A stretch of 64,000 nucleotides of DNA from Microbacterium sp. Gd 4-13 (GTDB taxonomy: Bacteria > Actinomycetota > Actinomycetes > Actinomycetales > Microbacteriaceae), in NCBI RefSeq assembly GCF_003095395.1, contig NZ_QEIJ01000003.1:62001-126000 (forward strand). The letters are read 5' to 3'. A model generated the notes under the pieces. That model ran no database searches, was not told where the DNA came from, and saw only the letters and a program-made list of their open reading frames with translations. The translations under genes were made by a program, and so were the position numbers. Positions 8,322 to 15,234 of this stretch are shown piece after piece (position 1 is the stretch's first letter; each line of letters starts with the position of its first letter).

Positions 8322-9344
8322 ATGTCCGATCTGAATCTGCCCGTTCTCGACCTCTCGCTCCTCGATCAGGGGCCGGATGCTGCGGCCCGGTTCCGCAATG
8401 AACTGCGCGCCGCCACGCACGATGTCGGCTTCTTCTATCTCGTCGGCACGGGAGTGACACCCGAGCTCGAGGCGCGACTCAACCGCGTCGCCCGCGAGTT
8501 CTTCGAGCTGCCCGAGGCCGACAAGCTGGCGATCGAGAACGTCAAGAGCCCCCACTTCCGCGGCTACACCCGCATCGGCGGCGAACGCACCCAGGGAAAG
8601 GTCGACTGGCGCGAGCAGATCGACGTCGGACCCGAGCGGGCCGCGATCGAGACCCCCGGTCCCGACTACGAGCGACTGACCGGCCCGAACCTCTGGCCCG
8701 ACGCCCAGCCCGAGCTGCGCGAGGTCGTCTCCGAGTGGCACGACCGCCTCACCGGCATCGCTCGGAAGCTGCTGCGCGCCTGGGCGCTCGCGCTCGGCGC
8801 CGACGAAGAGTACTTCGACCGCCACTTCGGCGACCCTTCGACTCTCATCAAGATCGTGCGCTACCCCGGCAAGGACGACCCGACGCCGCAACAGGGTGTC
8901 GGCGCGCACAAGGACTCCGGCGTCCTCACGCTGCTATGGGTCGAGCCCGGCAAGGGCGGACTGCAGGTGCAGCGCGACGGGCAGTGGGTGGACGCCCCGC
9001 CCGTGCCCGGGTCGTTCGTCGTGAACATCGGCGAGCTCCTGGAGTACGCCACCCAGGGCTACCTCATCGCGACGAACCACCGGGTGATCTCGCCCCGCTA
9101 TCCCGACGACCGCATCTCGGTGCCGTTCTTCTTCAACCCCGCGCTCGACGCCCGACTTCCGATCATCGAGCTCCCCGCCGAGCTCGCAGCCGTCGCCCGC
9201 GGCGTCACGGAGGATCCGACCAACCCGATCCACGCGACCTACGGCGAGAACGCGCTGAAGTCGCGGCTGCGCGCCCACCCCGACGTCGCCGAGATCCACC
9301 ACCCCGACCTCGTGGCCGCCCGCGCGGCGTCCGCGACCGCGTAG
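8322..9344 (+). CDS. Isopenicillin N synthase-like Fe(II)/2-oxoglutarate oxygenase
   Basis: A 340-residue non-heme iron oxygenase. The N-terminal DIOX_N-like domain includes THDVGFFYLVGTGV. In the double-stranded beta-helix the iron ligands are H196 and D198 (HKDSG) and H253 (NHRV), and R264-x-S266 binds the 2-oxoglutarate carboxylate. Such enzymes hydroxylate or desaturate small molecules; the substrate cannot be inferred. TAGTCT (8310-8315) is exactly 6 nt from the ATG, predicting a leaderless transcript. It is divergent from the flavin monooxygenase operon, so the two oxygenases may share a pathway or a regulator. Confidence 0.85.
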   Translation: MSDLNLPVLDLSLLDQGPDAAARFRNELRAATHDVGFFYLVGTGVTPELEARLNRVAREFFELPEADKLAIENVKSPHFRGYTRIGGERTQGKVDWREQIDVGPERAAIETPGPDYERLTGPNLWPDAQPELREVVSEWHDRLTGIARKLLRAWALALGADEEYFDRHFGDPSTLIKIVRYPGKDDPTPQQGVGAHKDSGVLTLLWVEPGKGGLQVQRDGQWVDAPPVPGSFVVNIGELLEYATQGYLIATNHRVISPRYPDDRISVPFFFNPALDARLPIIELPAELAAVARGVTEDPTNPIHATYGENALKSRLRAHPDVAEIHHPDLVAARAASATA

Positions 9345-9369
9345 CCCCGCAGCATCCGCTCGTCCTCTG

Positions 9370-9444
9370 ACCGCGAGACTTCATCCCAGCTACGAGACTC
9401 CCACTGCAGTGCGCAGTCTCGTAGCCCGGATGAAGTCTCGCGGT
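9370..9444. repeat. Long inverted repeat with 30-nt arms
   Basis: Arms 9370-9399 and 9415-9444 are complementary at 28 of 30 positions around a 15-nt loop containing the palindrome ACTGCAGT. Each arm has CGAGACT twice, once towards each end. It lies between convergent genes. It lacks a T-tract, so it is more like a REP-type palindromic element than a simple terminator. Confidence 0.75.
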
Positions 9445-9464
9445 TCTTCAACGCCAGGGAACGA

Positions 9465-9496
9465 CGAAGGCCTCCCCACACCTGGGGAGGCCTTCG
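9465..9496. terminator. Hairpin terminator between the dioxygenase and rpsO
   Basis: Perfect 14-bp arms (9465-9478 and 9483-9496) around a 4-nt loop. It lies about 100 bp past the rpsO stop on the minus strand, and 120 bp past the dioxygenase on the plus strand, so it can serve both. Confidence 0.75.
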
Positions 9497-9543
9497 AAGA
9501 AAGCGATTGAACGCTAGGAGCGCGGTGCCTTGGCGGCGGCTTC

Positions 9544-9561
9544 GGTCGGCATACGCCGACC
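9544..9561. repeat. Short hairpin downstream of rpsO
   Basis: GGTCGGC and GCCGACC arms around ATAC. A weaker TCGCAA/TTGCGA pair follows at about 9564-9588. Together with the hairpin at 9586-9607 this gives a structured 3' end to the rpsO message, possibly for stability or processing. Confidence 0.5.
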
Positions 9562-9585
9562 TTCGCAAGAGGCTGTGCCTTTTGC

Positions 9586-9607
9586 GACTCCGCCTAGCGG
9601 CGGAGTC
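9586..9607 (-). promoter_or_regulatory. Hairpin carrying the rpsO stop codon in its loop
   Basis: Perfect 8-bp arms GACTCCGC / GCGGAGTC enclose a 6-nt loop. The rpsO stop codon (TAG on the minus strand) is in that loop. It may influence termination, mRNA decay or simply be fortuitous. Confidence 0.4.
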
Positions 9608-9863
9608 CGAGACGCTCGATCAGCGACCGGTAACGGTTGATGTCGATGTCCTGGAGGTAGCCGAGCAGACGACGGCGCTGACCCACCATCAAGAACAGAC
9701 CACGACGCGAGTGGTGGTCGTGCTTGTGCTCCTTGAGGTGCTCGGTGAGGTCCTTGATGCGCTGCGTCAGCATCGCGACCTGCACCTCGGGGGATCCGGT
9801 GTCACCGGGGTGCGTCGCGTACTCTTCGATGATCGCCTTCTTGGCGTCAGACTCGAGTGGCAT
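9594..9863 (-). CDS. rpsO: 30S ribosomal protein S15
   Basis: An 89-residue protein, the usual length. It binds 16S rRNA early in assembly of the small-subunit platform. Seen: [35 protein letters not shown], interrupted here as TGSPEVQVA and [10 protein letters not shown], then LLGYL and RY..LI..LGLRR at the end, all universally conserved in S15. The usual neighbour pnp is not adjacent. The stop codon sits in a hairpin loop and further hairpins follow. Confidence 0.97.
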   Translation of the reverse strand: MPLESDAKKAIIEEYATHPGDTGSPEVQVAMLTQRIKDLTEHLKEHKHDHHSRRGLFLMVGQRRRLLGYLQDIDINRYRSLIERLGLRR

Positions 9864-10017
9864 AGATGGGATCCCCTTTCAGCTTGTTGCGCGGCGCCCG
9901 ACGCCGAATGCGTGGGCTCTCTTTCTCCGCGGCCGATCCAACGGCAACCGCATGAGTCTACCAGCGAACGGATGCTGCGGCGAACCCGCTCCCGCAGCCC
10001 CGGGGTAGCCTCGAAGG

Positions 10018-10056
10018 ATGCGTATGCATCGCCCCTTCCCCCGGACGAAGTGGTGA
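10018..10056 (+). CDS. Possible 12-codon leader peptide of the MFS gene
   Basis: TAGCCT (10006-10011) is 6 nt from an ATG at 10018, the same arrangement as at many real starts here. The frame reads MRMHRPFPRTKW and stops with TGA at 10054-10056, whose last base is the first base of the MFS ATG. Translation of this short leaderless frame could therefore feed the transporter by TGATG coupling. Confidence 0.45.
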   Translation: MRMHRPFPRTKW

Positions 10057-11363
10057 TGGCCACCCGCCTCAGCCGCAGCTCGTTCATGGACCTGCGTCCG
10101 CTGCGCGTCCCGGCGTTCGCACGCCTGTGGATCGGGTCGCTGCTGGCCGGGCTCGGCGGCCAGCTGACGGTCGTCGCGGTGATGCTGCACGTGTTCGCCC
10201 TCACCGGCGACACCTTCGCCGTGGCGATGATCGCCGTCGCGGGTCTCCTCCCGATGATCGTCGCGGGCCTGTACGGGGGAATGCTCGCCGACGCGTTCGA
10301 CCGTCGCACCGTGGCACTGATCGCGGCCACCGTCACGTTCGCCTCCACGGCACTGCTCGCCGCGCTCGCGTGGACGGGGGCCGAGACCGTCTGGTGGCTG
10401 TACGTGCTCAGCATCGTCAACTCCGCGGCCAATTCGATCGTGCTGGCCACCCGCTCCGCGATCGTCCCGCGGCTCATCCCGCGCGAACTCCTCCCCGCCG
10501 CGGCCGCGCTGCAGGGTGTGAGCACCGGCGTGATGGTGATGGCCGGCCCCGCACTCGCGGGCGTGCTCGTCGCCGTGGCCGGATACGCGTGGACGTACAG
10601 CATCGACGTCGTCATGATGCTGGGTCTGTTCCTCGGCCTCTGGACCCTCCCCCGCATCCGTCCCGAGGGCGCGGTGGTGCGCGCGGGCATCGAATCGCTG
10701 CGGGATGGATGGCGATTCCTCCGGCGCGCATCGAACATCCGCCTGCAGTACATCCTCGACATCGTCGCGATGACCTTCGGCCAGCCGCTCGCGCTGTTCC
10801 CGGCCATCGGTGCGGTGCTGCTGGGCGGCGGCGCGATCACCACGGGTGCGCTCACCGCCTCGATCGCCGCGGGAGTGCTGATGTCGAGCCTCTTCTCCGG
10901 ACCCATCGGGCGGGTGCGGCGCCAGGGGCTGGGCATCGAACGCGCGATCTACGTCTACGGCGGCGCCATGGCGCTCTTCGGCCTCGTGCTGCTCGCCGCC
11001 GCTCTGGGGTGGCCGGCGACCGCGATCGTCGACGAGTCCTCGCCGAATCTGGCCGCGATCGCGCTGGCGACCGTGGCACTCGCGATCGCCGGTGGGGCCG
11101 ACAACGTCAGCGCGATCTATCGCTCGACGATGATGCAGTCCGCCGTCCCCGACGCGATCCGCGGACGCCTCCAGGGCATCTTCATCGTCGTCGTGGCCGG
11201 CGGCCCGCGCCTCGGCGCGCTCTACGCCGGCACTCTCGCGACCTTCACCGCGCTGTGGTTCCCGCCGTTGATCGGCGGCATGATCGTCATCGCGCTGGTC
11301 GGCCTGCTGGTGCGACTCAACCCGCGCTTCCGCTCCTACGACGCCGACCACCCCGAACCGTAG
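10056..11363 (+). CDS. MFS transporter (EntS/MFS_3-like)
   Basis: A 435-residue major facilitator with about 12 membrane spans. The start region SFMDLRPLRVPAFARLWIGSLLAGLGG and the cytoplasmic-loop YGGMLADAFDRRTV (motif A) resemble the enterobactin-exporter-like MFS_3 group, which exports siderophores, drugs or other small molecules. Substrate unknown. ATG 10056 is chosen over two upstream in-frame GTG codons because it overlaps the stop of a 12-codon leaderless frame. No recognised regulator is adjacent. Confidence 0.83.
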   Translation: MATRLSRSSFMDLRPLRVPAFARLWIGSLLAGLGGQLTVVAVMLHVFALTGDTFAVAMIAVAGLLPMIVAGLYGGMLADAFDRRTVALIAATVTFASTALLAALAWTGAETVWWLYVLSIVNSAANSIVLATRSAIVPRLIPRELLPAAAALQGVSTGVMVMAGPALAGVLVAVAGYAWTYSIDVVMMLGLFLGLWTLPRIRPEGAVVRAGIESLRDGWRFLRRASNIRLQYILDIVAMTFGQPLALFPAIGAVLLGGGAITTGALTASIAAGVLMSSLFSGPIGRVRRQGLGIERAIYVYGGAMALFGLVLLAAALGWPATAIVDESSPNLAAIALATVALAIAGGADNVSAIYRSTMMQSAVPDAIRGRLQGIFIVVVAGGPRLGALYAGTLATFTALWFPPLIGGMIVIALVGLLVRLNPRFRSYDADHPEP

Positions 11364-11446
11364 GGCGAGCGACAGCGATCGGCGGAAAACGGACGACGCA
11401 GTCCGACCGGGCTCGCCACGCCCGGGCCGCGGTCTAGAGTCGGCGG

Positions 11447-12367
11447 GTGCCCTCGCCCTCAGCCGCTCCCTCGCAGACCTCCGTCGCCGTGCAGTTCGCC
11501 CTGACCGGCATCGTCTGGGGATCGAGCTTCCTGTTCATGAAGGTCGCCCTGACGGGCCTGGCCCCGGGGCAGGTCGCGTGGGGCCGCCTCGTGCTCGGAG
11601 CCCTCACCCTCGGTGCGTTCATGCTCCTGCGGCGCGAGAGCCTCCCCCGCCGCCCGATCATCTGGTTGCACCTCGCCGTGGTCGGTGTCGTCTTCTGCGT
11701 GCTGCCCTTCCTGCTCTTCTCCTGGGCGCAGCAGCACGTCACATCGGGGCTCGCGAGCATCTACAACGCCACCACGCCGATCATGACGGCGGTGATGGCC
11801 TGGGCGGTCTTCCGCGTCGAGAGCCTCAAACCCGTGCAGATCACCGGCATCGTGCTCGGGATCCTCGGGGTGCTCGTCATCGTCGGTCCGTGGCAGGGGC
11901 TCGATCTCGACCAGAGCCTCGTCGCCCAGTTCGCGATCCTCGGGGCGACCGCCTGCTACGGCGTCGGCCTCGCGTACATGCGTCGCTTCCTCGCGAACAG
12001 CGGGCTCTCACCCCTCAGCTTCGCCTTCACCTACATCGCGCTCGCCGCGACGGTCATGCTGGTACTCACTCCCGTCATCGCCGTGGGTCCGGTCGAGTGG
12101 AGCCCGTGGGTCATCGCCAGCATGCTCATGCTCGGTTGCCTCGGCACGGGAGTCGCCTACATCTGGAACCAGAACGCCCTGCGCGCCTGGGGACCCACGC
12201 GCGCCTCCACGGTGACGTACATCACCCCCGTCGTCGGGGTGGTGCTCGGAATGGTCGTGCTCGGCGAACCGCTCGCGTGGAACGAGCCGGTGGGGGCGCT
12301 CATCGTCTTCCTCGGCATCCTCCTCGCCCAGGACCGCCTGCGTCGGCGACGGCCTGCGCTCGCCTGA
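11447..12367 (+). CDS. EamA/DMT family transporter
   Basis: A 306-residue drug/metabolite transporter with ten predicted membrane helices arranged as two EamA repeats (about residues 10-150 and 160-300). Repeat signatures include GSSFLFMKVALTGLAPGQVAWGR, broken here to GSSFLFMKVAL and PGQVAWGR, and in the second half YITPVVGVVLGMVVLGE. Members export amino acids or other metabolites; the substrate is unknown. GTG start with TAGAGT exactly 6 nt upstream (11435-11440), so probably leaderless. Confidence 0.86.
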   Translation: MPSPSAAPSQTSVAVQFALTGIVWGSSFLFMKVALTGLAPGQVAWGRLVLGALTLGAFMLLRRESLPRRPIIWLHLAVVGVVFCVLPFLLFSWAQQHVTSGLASIYNATTPIMTAVMAWAVFRVESLKPVQITGIVLGILGVLVIVGPWQGLDLDQSLVAQFAILGATACYGVGLAYMRRFLANSGLSPLSFAFTYIALAATVMLVLTPVIAVGPVEWSPWVIASMLMLGCLGTGVAYIWNQNALRAWGPTRASTVTYITPVVGVVLGMVVLGEPLAWNEPVGALIVFLGILLAQDRLRRRRPALA

Positions 12368-12379
12368 CCGGGCACGCGA

Positions 12380-12410
12380 AAGGGGCGGATGCTGACAGCA
12401 TCCGCCCCTT
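12380..12410. terminator. Bidirectional terminator between DMT transporter and YceI
   Basis: Perfect 14-bp stem (12380-12393 with 12397-12410), 3-nt loop, flanked by A and T residues at the base. It separates two convergent genes. The stem is built from the over-represented GGATGCTG word. Confidence 0.85.
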
Positions 12411-12424
12411 CGCCGTGCAGAGTC

Positions 12425-12985
12425 TTACGCCTGGAGCGCACCCTGGAGGTCGAGCTCGATCGTGACGTCCTTGCCGACGAGGACCCCACCGGTCTCGAGG
12501 GCGGTGTTCCACGTCAGACCGAAGTCCTCGCGGTTGATGACCGTCTTGGCGGTGGCGCCGGCCTTGTAGTTGCCCCACGGGTCGGTGCCGAAGCCGCCGA
12601 ACTCGAACGAGAACGTGACGGGCTTGGTGGTGCCCTTGATGGTGAGGTCGCCGTCGACGAGCATGTCGCCGTCCTCGACGCGCACGCCGGTGGAGCGGAA
12701 CTCCATCGTCGGGAAGTTCTCGGCGTCGAAGAAGTCGGCCGAGCGGAGGTGGCCGTCGCGGCCCTCATCCTTCGTGTCGATCGATGCGACGTCGACGGTG
12801 GCCTCGACCGTCGACTCGAGGGGGTTCTCGGTGGTGACGAACGTGCCGCTCTTCACACCGAAGGCGCCGCGCACCTTCGAGATCATCATGTGGCGGACGC
12901 TGAAGGTGACCTCGCTGTGCGCGGGGTCGAGAGCCCAGGTGCCCGCCTTGTAGCCGGGGACGTCGAGCGTGGTGGTGTCGGTCAT
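12425..12985 (-). CDS. YceI family protein
   Basis: A 186-residue YceI/polyisoprenoid-binding lipocalin-like beta-barrel. Seen: GTWALDPAHSEVTFSVRHMMISKVRGAF split across the first strands, the DIDTKDEGRDGHLRS-type loop (here SIDTKDEGRDGHLRSADFFD) and the GFGTDPWGNYKAG region. No signal peptide, so cytoplasmic, unlike the E. coli periplasmic form. It probably binds an isoprenoid such as a quinone. A GAGGAG ribosome site 4 nt upstream fixes the ATG. A dyad at 13054-13071 upstream matches one at the LLM/dioxygenase locus, suggesting shared control. Confidence 0.9.
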   Translation of the reverse strand: MTDTTTLDVPGYKAGTWALDPAHSEVTFSVRHMMISKVRGAFGVKSGTFVTTENPLESTVEATVDVASIDTKDEGRDGHLRSADFFDAENFPTMEFRSTGVRVEDGDMLVDGDLTIKGTTKPVTFSFEFGGFGTDPWGNYKAGATAKTVINREDFGLTWNTALETGGVLVGKDVTIELDLQGALQA

Positions 12986-13053
12986 GGTTCTCCTCGAGTG
13001 GTGGGGGTGCCGGTTCGATCGGCTCCTGTCGACTGAACCGTGGCAGTGTCGAA

Positions 13054-13071
13054 TGTATTCCACCGAATATA
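13054..13071. promoter_or_regulatory. Candidate operator upstream of yceI, matching 8196-8213
   Basis: TGTATTC, 4 nt, GAATATA. The left half is preceded by GTGTCGAA, and the other copy by GTGTTCGAAG, so the similarity extends beyond the dyad. It is about 70 nt upstream of the YceI start, a plausible operator position. Confidence 0.45.
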
Positions 13072-13082
13072 GAAATGACGAA

Positions 13083-13109
13083 ACCCGGGCCGCCGAAGCG
13101 CGCCCGGGT
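13083..13109 (-). terminator. Terminator after the FKBP gene
   Basis: On the minus strand, ACCCGGGC / GCCCGGGT arms are followed by TTTCGTCATTTC. It lies 18 bp past the stop of the FKBP gene. Confidence 0.7.
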
Positions 13110-13126
13110 CTCGTGATGAACCGGTG

Positions 13127-13492
13127 TCAGCCGACCTTGAGCAGGTCGATGATGAAGATCAGGGTCTTGCCGCCGAGGAAGTGTCCGCCGGCGGGGCCAT
13201 AGGCGAGGTGCGGCGGGATGACGAGTTCACGGCGCCCGCCGACCTTCATGCCCGGGATGCCGTCCTGCCATCCCTGGATGAGGCCGCGGAGCGGGAACTG
13301 GATGCTCTCCCCACGTCCCCACGACGAATCGAATTCTTCACCGGTGTCGTACTCGACGCCGAGGTAGTGCACCGTCACGGTGTCGCCGGGCTTCGCCTCG
13401 TCGCCGTCGCCCACGGTGATGTCGCGGATGACGAGGTCGGTGGGCGCCGGGCCCTGGGGGGCGTCGATCTCGGGCTTTGTCGCATCAGTCAT
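13127..13492 (-). CDS. FKBP-type peptidyl-prolyl cis-trans isomerase
   Basis: A 121-residue single-domain FKBP that catalyses prolyl isomerisation during protein folding. Conserved residues of the active pocket are visible: VTVHYLGVEYDTGEEFDSSW (Y, D and F/W positions), GLIQGWQDGIPGMKVGGRREL, and LAYGP, ending FIIDLLKVG. No signal peptide or lipobox, so cytoplasmic. The ATG at 13492 begins the usual MTDATKPEID N-terminus; the frame extends upstream but the extension looks non-coding. Confidence 0.92.
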   Translation of the reverse strand: MTDATKPEIDAPQGPAPTDLVIRDITVGDGDEAKPGDTVTVHYLGVEYDTGEEFDSSWGRGESIQFPLRGLIQGWQDGIPGMKVGGRRELVIPPHLAYGPAGGHFLGGKTLIFIIDLLKVG

Positions 13493-13702
13493 GCGTCCAT
13501 CCAAGCACGATCGGAGTCCGTCCGACTGCCCTTGACACCACTCAGCGCCCGGTGCCGCGGCGATGCCTGCGTGACTCCCGAGCGCTGAGTTGGTCTGCAA
13601 TCAGGATGCTCCGAGCCTCCGGCCCTGTCAAGACCCGGCCGCGCGCACGCCCCGCATCGACGATCCCTCGCACCGCGTCGCATGTGCAACGATGGGTCCA
13701 CT

Positions 13703-13782
13703 GGCACGGGGTGCCCCTCACGACGAGGGGCTGAGATCACACCCGGAGAACCTGCTCTAGTTCGTACTAGCGAAGGGATGTC
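13703..13782 (+). promoter_or_regulatory. TPP riboswitch (THI element)
   Basis: The THI-box core is clear: ACGGGGTGCCCC, then GGGGCTGAGATCACACCC, AACCTG, and the closing TAGCGAAGGGATG. This RNA binds thiamine pyrophosphate and switches off the downstream genes. The end of the element overlaps the ribosome site (AAGGG) of thiM, which suggests control of translation initiation. Confidence 0.96.
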
Positions 13783-13786
13783 GAGC

Positions 13787-14593
13787 GTGACGATCACGCC
13801 TGCACTTCTGCAATCCGTCCGAGACGCTGTCGGAGAGGTGCGCTCCGCCGCGCCCCTCGTCCAGTGCGTCACCAACAGCGTGGTGGTCAATTTCACCGCC
13901 AACGCCCTGCTCGCCATCGGCGCGTCACCCGCGATGGTCGACATCCCCGAGGAGTCGGGGGTGTTCGCCTCCGTGGCCGACGCCGTGCTCATCAACCTCG
14001 GGACGCCGAATGCCGAGCAACGGGCGGCCTCCGTCGAGGCCGTCGGTGCCGCCCGCGCCGGCGGCACGCCCTGGGTTCTCGATCCCGTGGCCGTGGGCGC
14101 ACTGCCCGTGCGCACCGCTCTGGCCCACCGCCTGCTCGAAGAGCGACCGTCGATCGTGCGCGGCAACCCGTCCGAGATCCTCGCGCTGGCGGGCGCGGGT
14201 GCCGGCGGCCGCGGCGTCGACAGCGCCGACGGCGTGGACGATGCGCTCGAGGGCGCGCTCTCGCTCGCGCGATCCACCGGGGCGGTCGTCGCCGTCTCCG
14301 GGGCGGTCGATCTTCTCACCGACGGCGAGCGGGTCGTCCGCATCGCCAACGGTGATCCGCTGCTCACCCGGATCACCGGCGGCGGATGCGCTCTCGGCGC
14401 GGTGCTCGCCGCCTTCGCCGGTGCGCACGCCGACCGCTTCGAAGCCTCCGTCGCCGCCGTCGCCGCCTACACGGTCGCCGCCGAGCTCGCGGCGCCCGGA
14501 GCCGACGGGCCGGGGTCTTTCGCCGTGAGGTTCATCGACGCCCTCGCCTCGCTCGACGGCGCGACCGTCGCCGAGCGGGTGGTTCTCTCATGA
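13787..14593 (+). CDS. thiM: Hydroxyethylthiazole kinase
   Basis: Phosphorylates 5-(2-hydroxyethyl)-4-methylthiazole so it can be salvaged into thiamine. Seen: [29 protein letters not shown] near the N-terminus (quoted here as [14 protein letters not shown]), [23 protein letters not shown] and the anion-hole [11 protein letters not shown] near residue 200. GTG 13787 is preferred because AAGGG lies 9 nt upstream inside the riboswitch. An in-frame ATG at 13778 is the alternative and would add three residues. First gene of a riboswitch-controlled operon; its stop overlaps the thiE ATG. Confidence 0.95.
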   Translation: MTITPALLQSVRDAVGEVRSAAPLVQCVTNSVVVNFTANALLAIGASPAMVDIPEESGVFASVADAVLINLGTPNAEQRAASVEAVGAARAGGTPWVLDPVAVGALPVRTALAHRLLEERPSIVRGNPSEILALAGAGAGGRGVDSADGVDDALEGALSLARSTGAVVAVSGAVDLLTDGERVVRIANGDPLLTRITGGGCALGAVLAAFAGAHADRFEASVAAVAAYTVAAELAAPGADGPGSFAVRFIDALASLDGATVAERVVLS

Positions 14594-15234
14594 GTGTCGA
14601 CCTGGCGCTGTACCTCGTCACCGACGCCGTCATCGCGACCCGCGCCGGGCACCGGTTGCCCGATCTCGTGGCCGCCGCGGTCGCCGGCGGGGTGACGGCC
14701 GTCCAGGTGCGCGAGAAGCACGCCCCCGCGCGCGCGTTCCTCGACACCGTCCTCGCGGTGGCCGCCGCCACTCCCCCTCACGTGCCGGTCATCGTGAACG
14801 ACCGGGTCGACGTCTACCTCGCCGCGCGCGCGGCCGGCGCTGCCGTGTCGGGCGTCCACCTCGGGCAGTCGGATCTCCCGGCGTCGATCGCACGCACGCT
14901 CATCGGCCCCGAGGGCATCATCGGCGTGAGCGTGTCGACGGACGCCGAGATGCGCGAAGCCTCAGCCCACGCCGACTACCTCGGAATCGGACCGTTCCGC
15001 GCGACGAGCACCAAGCCGGATGCAGCGCACCCCCTCGGCGCGGGTGCGACCGGCCGCCTAGCCGATGTGAGCACCCTGCCGGTGGTCGCCATCGGCGGCA
15101 TCACCGCGACGGACGCCGCGGTGCTGCGGGCGGCGGGTGTCAGCGGCATCGCCGTCGTGTCGGCGATCTGCGGCGCAGCCGACCCCTCCGCCGCCGCCGT
15201 AGCCCTGCGGTCGGCCTGGGAGGCCGGCCGATGA
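14590..15234 (+). CDS. thiE: Thiamine-phosphate synthase
   Basis: Joins HMP-pyrophosphate with thiazole phosphate to make thiamine phosphate. A 214-residue TIM barrel with LYLVTDAV at the start, AVQVREKHA (pyrophosphate Arg/Lys), [38 protein letters not shown] and VAIGGITA, all ThiE hallmarks. It starts with ATG overlapping the thiM stop (ATGA) and its own stop overlaps the next gene the same way, so the three genes are translationally coupled. Confidence 0.96.
   Translation: MSVDLALYLVTDAVIATRAGHRLPDLVAAAVAGGVTAVQVREKHAPARAFLDTVLAVAAATPPHVPVIVNDRVDVYLAARAAGAAVSGVHLGQSDLPASIARTLIGPEGIIGVSVSTDAEMREASAHADYLGIGPFRATSTKPDAAHPLGAGATGRLADVSTLPVVAIGGITATDAAVLRAAGVSGIAVVSAICGAADPSAAAVALRSAWEAGR

Noticed and set aside
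8163..8909. N-terminal extension of the LLM monooxygenase frame
   Set aside because: The open frame continues upstream but overlaps the divergent dioxygenase gene; the protein start with a ribosome site is at 8162.
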